Source: Flavobacterium beibuense
GTDB lineage: Bacteria; Bacteroidota; Bacteroidia; Flavobacteriales; Flavobacteriaceae
Assembly: GCF_004151245.1 (NCBI RefSeq)
Contig: NZ_JUIW01000007.1
Span: 1-64,000 of the forward strand
Direction of reading: 5' to 3'
DNA length: 64,000 bases
A program made the translations under genes and the position numbers. Shown in pieces: positions 35,788 through 43,090 of the stretch; the first letter of the stretch is position 1; every line of letters starts with the position of its first letter. The notes below the pieces were generated by a model. It was not told the DNA's origin, made no database searches, and saw nothing but the letters and a program-made list of their open reading frames with translations.

Positions 35788-36681
35788 ATGAAACTGCGCT
35801 TATTATTTTTTGCGGCATTCCTGTCGCTTGCTTCTTGTTCATCTGATGATAGTACAGATCCGGTAAATGAAAATCCGGACCCTACACCACCTGTTGAAAA
35901 AAATCTTAAGAAAATAAAGGAGTACTATGTAAACGGAGAAAGTGAGCAGCTTATCATGGTTACTTTATGTGCGAATAATAAAATAGACCAGATGATTGGA
36001 TATGAAAATGATGATCCTTTGGAAATTGGTTCTATTTATGATTACTCTTACAATGCCCAAGGCAGGCTTAGTGATATAGATGTTCATTTTTATAATGGTT
36101 TTACCGACTCTTCTTCTTCATTTGAATATGATGAGCAGGGGAGGCTGATAAATTTTGATAATGTTAACGATGGTTCTTCAACACACTGGAGAAGGGAATA
36201 TACTTATAACAATGAGGATAATGTGGTAACGGGTGATTATGATCCGGGAGGGAATTTACCCAATACATTTTATCTAAACGGCGACGGGATTATTTATAAA
36301 ATGGAATATATAAATGAATATTACAACTCTGCAACAGAAGTTAACTATGAGGGTAATAATATTCTTTCCCGTACATTAACATCTTATGGCTCCAGCACAG
36401 TAAATTACACTTATGATTATGAAACCGAAGTGAAAGGGGAGTACTTAAACCTTTTCAGAAACTCATTTGGAGGTTTAAGTAATATGGTTTTGTATGAAGT
36501 AGATTTTAATTTTGCTCTTTCATCCCCTGATAATTACCGATTAACTGAAAGTAAAACTAACAGTACTGATATTAATTATTATTATGAATATTCTTTTGAT
36601 GAAGAAGGTTACCCTGTAGAAGTACGTGAACTGTATAATAATGGTAACGTTTTCAAAAAGATTGTTATAGAATACGAATAA
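35788..36681 (+). CDS. Lipoprotein with YD-like repeats, array member 3
   Basis: The 297-residue protein starts at ATG 35788 (MKLRLLFFAAFLSLASC, then SSDDSTDPVNENP); an in-frame ATG at 35749 lies upstream of the leader and is rejected. Strand-turn motifs are YSYNAQGRLSDI and FEYDEQGRLINF. The conserved VKGEYLNLFRNSFG block and terminal FDEEGYPVEV are present. It shares a nearly identical leader with member 4, which starts 15 bases after its stop, so these two are co-transcribed. Confidence 0.8.
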   Translation: MKLRLLFFAAFLSLASCSSDDSTDPVNENPDPTPPVEKNLKKIKEYYVNGESEQLIMVTLCANNKIDQMIGYENDDPLEIGSIYDYSYNAQGRLSDIDVHFYNGFTDSSSSFEYDEQGRLINFDNVNDGSSTHWRREYTYNNEDNVVTGDYDPGGNLPNTFYLNGDGIIYKMEYINEYYNSATEVNYEGNNILSRTLTSYGSSTVNYTYDYETEVKGEYLNLFRNSFGGLSNMVLYEVDFNFALSSPDNYRLTESKTNSTDINYYYEYSFDEEGYPVEVRELYNNGNVFKKIVIEYE

Positions 36682-36696
36682 ACTAAAACCATACCA

Positions 36697-37608
36697 ATGA
36701 AATTAAGATTATTATTTTTTGCGGCATTCCTGTCGCTTGCCTCTTGTTCGTCTGACGATAGTACAGATCCTGTAAACGGAAATCCGGTAGACAAGAATTT
36801 AAAAGAGATTGCCCGTTATAATGACGGAGAAGATCAAATTAGTGAGCTTAGAAAGTTTACAGATAACAAAATGACTGAAAGGTATATCTATAACGAAGGA
36901 GAAGCTTATTTTTCTGATTTATATACTTATAATGAGCAGGGGCTATTAATAAGCCGAACTGCAAGTATTGAAGATCAGACTGCAGTTACAGAAATAACTT
37001 ATGATGAGTTAGGAAAAATAATTGCCATGGATGTAACCTCTTCTTTTTCAGGAAATCCTTATTCAGTAGATCATTCTACTGTAGATTATACAGAAGAAGG
37101 CGTGATTAAGGTAACAATGATTAATGTTCAGGGAAGCGATACAACTGTTTCAAAGTACAATTATTACCTTGATGCTCAGGGAAGGGTTTATAAGATAGCA
37201 AGCGTAAATAGTAATGAAGAATTAAATTATTTATGTGAAGCAGTTTACAATGGGAATAATGTTGTAACCTACTATAGTAATATGGATAGTGAAACCGGTA
37301 CATATTTAAACTCGAGCATTTATACGTATGATAATGAAACCGTGGTAAAAGGTGACTTCCTTAAAATTGCTTATAACCAGTTTGGTGATAATAAGGCAAA
37401 CCATGTGTTGTTTAAACAAACAGGTATAGTAGGTATAGCAGTAATTTCAGAAAATTACTTAATAGCTAATGAAACTGTTAGTTTTGATCAGGAATATAGC
37501 GGTACAGTAACCTATGAATTTGATAATGACGGTTTCCCGGTTAAGCAAACAGCTTTTGTTGATGGTGAAGTCGATCCGGTATCAGAATTTGTAATTACTT
37601 ATGAATAA
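36697..37608 (+). CDS. Lipoprotein with YD-like repeats, array member 4
   Basis: The 303-residue protein has leader MKLRLLFFAAFLSLASC-SSDDSTDPVNGNP, matching member 3 closely at the DNA level. The mature part has YTYNEQGLLISR, ITYDELGKIIAM, VVKGDFLKIAYNQFGDNKAN and FDNDGFPVKQ. It closes the array and is followed by a terminator. Confidence 0.8.
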   Translation: MKLRLLFFAAFLSLASCSSDDSTDPVNGNPVDKNLKEIARYNDGEDQISELRKFTDNKMTERYIYNEGEAYFSDLYTYNEQGLLISRTASIEDQTAVTEITYDELGKIIAMDVTSSFSGNPYSVDHSTVDYTEEGVIKVTMINVQGSDTTVSKYNYYLDAQGRVYKIASVNSNEELNYLCEAVYNGNNVVTYYSNMDSETGTYLNSSIYTYDNETVVKGDFLKIAYNQFGDNKANHVLFKQTGIVGIAVISENYLIANETVSFDQEYSGTVTYEFDNDGFPVKQTAFVDGEVDPVSEFVITYE

Positions 37609-37623
37609 TAAAACTTTAAGATA

Positions 37624-37653
37624 AAAAAAGCCTCCCAATTGGGAGGCTTTTTG
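37624..37653. terminator. Bidirectional terminator at the end of the lipoprotein array
   Basis: The perfect stem AAGCCTCCC / GGGAGGCTT has loop AATT and A and T runs on both sides. It can also serve the small minus-strand gene that ends at 37655. Confidence 0.85.
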
Positions 37654-37654
37654 T

Positions 37655-37774
37655 TTAAAACACATACCCTAAAAGGTAGTATATTATTATAAAGGCTATA
37701 ATGGTACCAAAGCACCCAAATCCCAGTTTTTTAGCTCCCCAGCCAGCAAGAAGCGCCTTAAATATCCCTCTCAT
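37655..37774 (-). CDS. 39-residue small membrane protein
   Basis: The frame from ATG 37774 encodes MRGIFKALLAGWGAKKLG followed by a glycine-rich turn (FGCFG), a single hydrophobic helix (TIIAFIIIYYLL) and a short GYVF end. The basic, amphipathic N-terminus followed by one membrane helix is a credible small-protein design. The stop codon sits directly at a bidirectional terminator. No promoter match is seen, and I recognise no family with certainty. The remaining 37775-38009 interval is AT-rich without visible features. Confidence 0.6.
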   Translation of the reverse strand: MRGIFKALLAGWGAKKLGFGCFGTIIAFIIIYYLLGYVF

Positions 37775-38009
37775 AGTTTTTCTTTTTTAATAAATGTAGT
37801 AGTAATTATTTAAAAAAATAATAGTATTTAACGTATCGTTAAATGGAGTGATTTGAGTGTAAAAATCAAATACTCTTTATAAATAAAGGCTTACAGTAGT
37901 ATAACATATAAGGGGCATTAAGTTATCCTTTTATGAAATTTATTTAAATTTTGAATTTTGTAACAGTTTTTTTCTTACATTTATATATCCCCGCTTAACG
38001 AAGATACCT

Positions 38010-39794
38010 ATGCAAAAAACCTTACTTTTTGCAGTTGTGCTATTATGCGTGTTACCTAGCCCTGCGCAAACTACGACAGCCTCTTCTTTTATGCATAAGG
38101 GAGAACAGGCTTTTGAGCAAAAAAACTATACTGCAGCTATTATGGCTTTTATGCAGAGTGTAGACCATGCAAAGAAAAGCAGAGACACACTTACCCTTAT
38201 AAACAGCTATAACTACCTGGGATCGGTATATATTATGGCGGATCAGCCAAGGGAAGCCCTCGATTATTATTTACTATCACTTAGCCTGCACAAACAGCAG
38301 GGTAACTACAAAAGCATTGCCGAAACCGCAAAACAGGTAGCCGTACTCTATACTTCTGCAAACGAGTATGACGCTGCCATACAGTATTACAAAGAAGCTC
38401 AGCAGTATGCCATACTGGCCAAAAGTTCGAACATTGAGGCTGGTAGTTTGGGCGGACTGGGTATGGTGTATGAAAAACAGCAAAAGTATGATATGGCACT
38501 TTCGGTTTACAGGAGGGCCATCAGGATCTATGAAACCAATAACGATGTGCTGGGCAAAGCTGTTTTACTGAGTGCTATGGGTAATGTTTACAACCATACA
38601 GGGTATTTTAATCTTGCAGAGCAAAACTATAAGGAGGCACTTGGTTATTTTAACGAGAGTGACGAACGAAAAAAAGTAGCCGAAACACTAAACGATTTGG
38701 GTGAAACATTTGCCGGTGCAGGCGATTATAACGAGTCCCTGAAACTACATAAACAGGCCTATCTTGATGCGGTAGAGATAAAGTATGACGAAGCGGTGGT
38801 AGATGCCTGCAAAGGACTTTCTAAAGCTTATGATCATCTGGAGGAGTATGAAAATACCATCTTATATCAAAAGCTTTATGAGCAGAAAAGGGATAGTCTT
38901 GAGGCGCGTTTAGCTTTACAGGAGAATGCAAAAGCCCAGATGAGGTATGAAACCCAAAAGGCAAAGAGCCAGATGGAAATAATGGCACTTACGGAAAAGA
39001 TAAATAAGCTGGAGGCAGGCAACCAGTCGGCATTACTGAATGATAAATACAGTCTTATAGCTATATCGGGCGGGTTTGCGGTTATGTCTTCTTTTTTGAT
39101 TTTTATGTGGTTTCAAAAGGCAAGGCTTAAAAAGAAATACAAAAAGCAGCTAGCGAGAATGGCTTCGCAAAGACGAAAGCAAAATGAAAAGCTTACCCAT
39201 GTAAAAGAACTTTATACCCACCTTGATAACAGGCTGGGGGAGGTGTATTACCTAAACGATGAGTTAAGCCGTAAAGCTGTGGGTGCTCCCTCTATTAGAG
39301 TTTCTAATGAGGCACTACATAATGCTACGGTTAAGATACACGAGGACATAAGCGATTTGGTATGGGCATTGGAGAAGGAAAATGCCAGTCCTCAAAATTT
39401 GGCAAACGGCATGTGTGATTTCGCTTCAGGCTATTTAAAAAATCATCATGTGGAGTCGGTTTTTTCGGTAGATCCCGATATGCCTTCGGTAAAAATGTCG
39501 GGTTCGGCAAGAAAAGAGCTCGCTATTGTGCTTAAAGAATGTCTTAATGCCATAGCGGTAAAAGCTAAAGCAAACAAGGTGTTTTTAGGTATTACAACCA
39601 AGGATGACAAGATGCAGATAACTGTAAGAGATAATGGTTCAGGTAATTACGTGGATTATAGCGACGGAAAACTAAAATCGTTATATAAAAGACTTAAAAA
39701 TATTGGCGGAGAAACCTTTGTTGAAAGTTTGCCGGGATGGGGAACAACAATCACAATTTCGACTCCTTTTGAGAGTTTTGATGAAGAAATTTAA
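38010..39794 (+). CDS. TPR sensor-kinase-like protein with degenerate ATPase domain (1)
   Basis: The 594-residue protein has a signal peptide, about six tetratricopeptide repeats (residues 25-300), a coiled coil, one membrane helix near residues 347-367 and a cytosolic kinase-like part. The dimerisation region lacks an obvious phospho-accepting His in a DxHD motif (HVKELYTHLDNRLG instead). In the HATPase domain the N-box reads KECLNAIAVKAKAN near residue 508, without the usual E-x-x-x-N-A-x-K-H pattern. DNGSG (about 541) and PGWGTTITISTP remain. It looks like a pseudokinase or strongly diverged kinase. A paralogue follows 272 bases downstream, and no response regulator is adjacent. Confidence 0.8.
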   Translation: MQKTLLFAVVLLCVLPSPAQTTTASSFMHKGEQAFEQKNYTAAIMAFMQSVDHAKKSRDTLTLINSYNYLGSVYIMADQPREALDYYLLSLSLHKQQGNYKSIAETAKQVAVLYTSANEYDAAIQYYKEAQQYAILAKSSNIEAGSLGGLGMVYEKQQKYDMALSVYRRAIRIYETNNDVLGKAVLLSAMGNVYNHTGYFNLAEQNYKEALGYFNESDERKKVAETLNDLGETFAGAGDYNESLKLHKQAYLDAVEIKYDEAVVDACKGLSKAYDHLEEYENTILYQKLYEQKRDSLEARLALQENAKAQMRYETQKAKSQMEIMALTEKINKLEAGNQSALLNDKYSLIAISGGFAVMSSFLIFMWFQKARLKKKYKKQLARMASQRRKQNEKLTHVKELYTHLDNRLGEVYYLNDELSRKAVGAPSIRVSNEALHNATVKIHEDISDLVWALEKENASPQNLANGMCDFASGYLKNHHVESVFSVDPDMPSVKMSGSARKELAIVLKECLNAIAVKAKANKVFLGITTKDDKMQITVRDNGSGNYVDYSDGKLKSLYKRLKNIGGETFVESLPGWGTTITISTPFESFDEEI

Positions 39795-40036
39795 AAATAA
39801 TTTATAAGAATAATTTGACTCGAAGTTTTATAGCACCAAATTTTTATGTTTATCGCTATCTCCTTTAAAATTACGGATTTCCTCATTTTGTGAAATTTGT
39901 TAAATAGGAATAATTCTACTTTTTTATAACAGTTTAGAAAGAAAATTCTTAAAGCACATTTTTATGCTTGCAATAATTTATTTTTAATAATACGCGAGAA
40001 ATTAACATTTTGTTTATATTGCATTGAGATATTTTC

Positions 40037-40044
40037 TATTTTTG
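40037..40044 (+). promoter_or_regulatory. -7 promoter element (TATTTTTG)
   Basis: An exact TAnnTTTG match lies 22 bases before the second TPR-kinase gene, so the two paralogues can be transcribed independently. The interval 39795-40036 holds nothing else that I can see. Confidence 0.6.
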
Positions 40045-40066
40045 CTAAGCCCAATCAAAAATTTTA

Positions 40067-41845
40067 ATGAAGAAAACCTTACCGTTTTTACTGCTATTAT
40101 TCGGTTTCTACTGTTACGCACAGGAAGAGAATGCTGAGTATTTCCTAAACCAGGGAACAAAACAAATTTCACAAAACCATTATCAGGAGGCTATAGATGC
40201 TTTTCAGCAAAGTGTTGACCTTGCTACTGATGCCGGCGATAAGAAAGCTCTTGGAAAGGCCTATGCAGGCTTAGGCAACGCTTATCATAAAGCTGAGCAG
40301 ACAAAAGCTGCTGTTAAAAGTTATCTTTTGGCTCTAAGCAACTTTAAAGCCATTAACGATGGTAATGGAATTGCAACAACTTCTAAGTCGCTAGGAGAGG
40401 TATATGCCGATGAGAAAGACTACGGCCTTTCGGTTCAGTATTATACTTATGGTATAAAAGAGGCCAAAAAGCTTAACAACGAGTTGCTGGAAGCCGAAAC
40501 ACTTGTTGCTATAGGCAGCGTGTATGAACTTCAGCAAAAACCGGAGCCGGCACTTGATGCCTACAGCCGTGCACTTGCCATTTACCGTGCAAGAGGTAAA
40601 AACAGCGAAGCAGGGCATACACTTAGCAAAATGGGTAATGCCTACAGAAAGAAAACCGATTATGTACAGTCTATACTTAATTACAAAGAGGCGTTGGGCT
40701 ATTTCGCCGGACTGGACGACAGGAGAAACGTAACGGCAACCCTGAGCAGCCTTGGTAAAGTGCATGCACTTAACGATGACTACAGTGAGTCGTTAAGGCT
40801 TTATGAGCAGGCTTACCTTGATGCAACCTCAATGAAGTACAATGAGGTGGTAATAGAGTCGTGCCTGGGTATGGCTATAGCTTATGAAAAACTTAAACAA
40901 TATCCTGAGTCGATAAGATATCATAAACTGTACGAGCAGAAAAAAGACAGTTTTACTAATGTTAAACATGCAAAACAAATGGCTGCATTACAACTTAAGT
41001 ATGAAAAACAACTTAAGTTTAGCCAGCCGGGTGATGATGAGGAAGAAACTGTATCTGCCGGAGGCGACAGCATAAGCAGAGAAGAATATGAGGCTACAAA
41101 AAGAATAAGGATAATTATAATTGCAGTATGTTCTGTACTTGTTCTTTTAGTTATTGGCTGGTTTTGGAAAAGAAAACAACAGCTTAAAACAAAACTTCGT
41201 GAAGAAAGAATGTATAACGAGGCAGAAAGGCAGGAACGCCTTCGCCTTGTGCAGGACATCCATTCTGATATCGATTCCAAGCTTTCTAAAATAAATTACC
41301 TGAGTGAAGCCATAGTAGAAAAAACAAACGGTATGCCTACTGTTAGAAGTAACGGAGAGGCAATGCAGGATACTACCAAAATGATTGAGGAGAACATTCG
41401 CGATCTTGTTTGGCTGCTTACGCCTAAATCCACTACGCTTTCCAGCTATATTACCAGTACTCAGGAATATGTAACCAACTATTTTAAAGACAGCCCTGTT
41501 GAGGTATTGTTCTCTATGCCTGATAAGCCTTCTACAAACACCATTGTAAAGGAAAGTCAGCGTGAGCTTACTGCAGCCATTAAAGAAAGCCTTGAAGGTA
41601 TTGGCGAAGATCCGCAGGCATCTAAAGTTTTCTTTGGTATGTCGTTTACAGGTACAAGGTTAATGGTATCTATTAAGGATAATGGTACCGGAGGCGACAG
41701 AAACGATTCGCGTAAGAAAACAATGGAAGGCCACGTAACCGGAATAGGCGGTATAATGAAAATTGATGCCGAACCAGGTTGGGGTACCATGGTAAAAATG
41801 ATTATCCCTATAAACAAACAGTTTAAAAAGATTAAAAAGATCTAA
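40067..41845 (+). CDS. TPR sensor-kinase-like protein with degenerate ATPase domain (2)
   Basis: The 592-residue protein is a collinear paralogue of the previous one: signal peptide, about six TPRs (for example ALGKAYAGLGNAYHKAEQTK), a membrane helix near residues 346-368 and a kinase-like cytosolic part. Here the His motif is better kept (LVQDIHSDIDSKLSKINYLS, His near 398), and DLVWLLTPKSTTLSSY resembles the family's post-His segment. The N-box is again abnormal (KESLEGIGEDPQASKV), while DNGTGG and PGWGTMVKMIIP remain. ATP binding is doubtful. No regulator gene is linked. Confidence 0.8.
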   Translation: MKKTLPFLLLLFGFYCYAQEENAEYFLNQGTKQISQNHYQEAIDAFQQSVDLATDAGDKKALGKAYAGLGNAYHKAEQTKAAVKSYLLALSNFKAINDGNGIATTSKSLGEVYADEKDYGLSVQYYTYGIKEAKKLNNELLEAETLVAIGSVYELQQKPEPALDAYSRALAIYRARGKNSEAGHTLSKMGNAYRKKTDYVQSILNYKEALGYFAGLDDRRNVTATLSSLGKVHALNDDYSESLRLYEQAYLDATSMKYNEVVIESCLGMAIAYEKLKQYPESIRYHKLYEQKKDSFTNVKHAKQMAALQLKYEKQLKFSQPGDDEEETVSAGGDSISREEYEATKRIRIIIIAVCSVLVLLVIGWFWKRKQQLKTKLREERMYNEAERQERLRLVQDIHSDIDSKLSKINYLSEAIVEKTNGMPTVRSNGEAMQDTTKMIEENIRDLVWLLTPKSTTLSSYITSTQEYVTNYFKDSPVEVLFSMPDKPSTNTIVKESQRELTAAIKESLEGIGEDPQASKVFFGMSFTGTRLMVSIKDNGTGGDRNDSRKKTMEGHVTGIGGIMKIDAEPGWGTMVKMIIPINKQFKKIKKI

Positions 41846-42396
41846 TTATATACCAAGCTTCAAATAACCTATATGCAGCTCATCTTCTACAGGATGGGCT
41901 GTTTTTGTTATGGAGAAACTGTATTTTTCTTTATAGTGGGGCAGGAGTATGTCTTCCACATTATGCATGTCGTCTATATCAAGAGCATATTTATCATCTA
42001 TGTGGGACTCGGCACCCTTAAACCCGCAGTGTTTATAGAAAGTTGTTTGCTTGGCAGCTTTTACGGCTTCGGCCATAGTTTGGGCAACCATAAGAGTTTT
42101 GTAGTGGTATTCTTCAAAATCTCCGGGCTTGTAACCACCCAGATTAATAAAAAACAATTTTTCGGCAATATTGCTATCCTGTTTAGACGTTATGGTAATG
42201 GCATATTCGCCTACGTGTGTAACTTCTCTCCAGGAGTCTACATGAAGCCTTCCGCCGTCGGGCCAAAAGGTATACATATCGGGAATAAGTTCCTCGATTG
42301 AGGTACCAATTCCAAAAAAATATCGTGTTGTTCTGTTAAGCGGCCTTTTGGCGTGCAGCCCAGTAAAACCTTGTATAATTTGAGATTTTGTTCCAT
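41846..42396 (-). pseudogene. DUF1543 family gene with a -1 frameshift near its start
   Basis: The long frame ending at 41846 has the DUF1543 pattern (FFGIGTSIEELIPDMYTFWP, LFFINLGGYKPGDFEEYHYK, HIDDKYALDIDD), but its own upstream residues are nonsense and its only start is a TTG at 42406. In another frame, ATG 42396 reads MEQNLKLYKVLLGCTPKGR, then LTEQHDIF, which is the expected N-terminus of this family. The two frames join if the A7 run (plus 42314-42320) had one more base, giving 183 residues. The -7 element at 42404-42411 supports ATG 42396. This is either a real mutation or a homopolymer sequence error. The function of the family is unknown. Confidence 0.8.
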
Positions 42397-42403
42397 ACTG
42401 AAA

Positions 42404-42411
42404 CAAAGGTA
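42404..42411 (-). promoter_or_regulatory. -7 promoter element of the DUF1543 gene
   Basis: Minus-strand TACCTTTG (plus CAAAGGTA) lies 7 bases before ATG 42396, so the message would have an almost absent leader. The alternative TTG start at 42406 falls inside this element. Confidence 0.5.
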
Positions 42412-42501
42412 TTTAAATTTTTTTTCATTATTTTTCGCTACAAATAATTTTTTGGTTCAGTTTTTGGAAATACCTTTATAAACAATAAAATTTTTAACAT
42501 T

Positions 42502-43020
42502 ATGAGAAAGATATTTTTACTTCTAAGCGTAGTAGGTTTGTTTACATTATCGTCGTGTGTTGATGATGATCCGGATGTTATATATGAAACTAGTTATTTT
42601 GAAGCTGAGGTTTTCGAAGTTAATCAGGCTACATTTAGTTTTGACAATAGTACAGGGTATTATACTTCACAATACATTTTAGACCCTGCATTATATCCTG
42701 CAGATATGGTTTTAGTTTACCGTTTAAAAGATGTGGTTAACAATAGCGATGTGTGGGAAATGATACCAAAGACCATTTACTATGACAATGGTGATTATGT
42801 AGAGTTTGATTTTGACTTTACCCGTAACGATATTGTTTTCTATATGGGGGCTAATTATGATTTAGGTACAAATCCTAACTTCCTTCAAAATCAGGTTTTC
42901 AGGGTAGTAATTATACCTGGATATGATAACTCTGCAAGAATAGATCTTACAGATTATAATAACGTTATTAGAGAGTTTAATATTGACGAAAGCAATATGA
43001 AAACTTTAAAACTGAAATAA
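42502..43020 (+). CDS. Lipoprotein of unknown function
   Basis: The 172-residue protein has a lipoprotein signal (MRKIFLLLSVVGLFTLSSC) followed by an acidic stretch (VDDDPD). The mature part is beta-rich with many Tyr and Asp residues (FDNSTGYYTSQYI, TIYYDNGDYVEFDFDF). I recognise no family. It is monocistronic, between the divergent DUF1543 gene and a bidirectional terminator. Confidence 0.7.
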   Translation: MRKIFLLLSVVGLFTLSSCVDDDPDVIYETSYFEAEVFEVNQATFSFDNSTGYYTSQYILDPALYPADMVLVYRLKDVVNNSDVWEMIPKTIYYDNGDYVEFDFDFTRNDIVFYMGANYDLGTNPNFLQNQVFRVVIIPGYDNSARIDLTDYNNVIREFNIDESNMKTLKLK

Positions 43021-43041
43021 TACCAGATTTCCATATCAAAA

Positions 43042-43070
43042 AGAAAAGCAGGCCTAAAGCCTGCTTTCTT
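43042..43070. terminator. Bidirectional terminator between convergent genes
   Basis: The stem GAAAGCAGGC-type / GCCTGCTTTC has a 5-base loop and A/T runs on both sides. It separates the plus-strand lipoprotein gene from the minus-strand glycosyltransferase gene. Confidence 0.75.
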
Positions 43071-43090
43071 CATTTATGAACATAATCGAA

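Noticed and set aside
33392..37608. YD-like lipoproteins as RHS toxins or toxin-immunity pairs
   Set aside because: The proteins are only about 280-300 residues, have lipoprotein signals, and lack an RHS core or a toxin tip; the YD resemblance is limited to a few strand-turn motifs.
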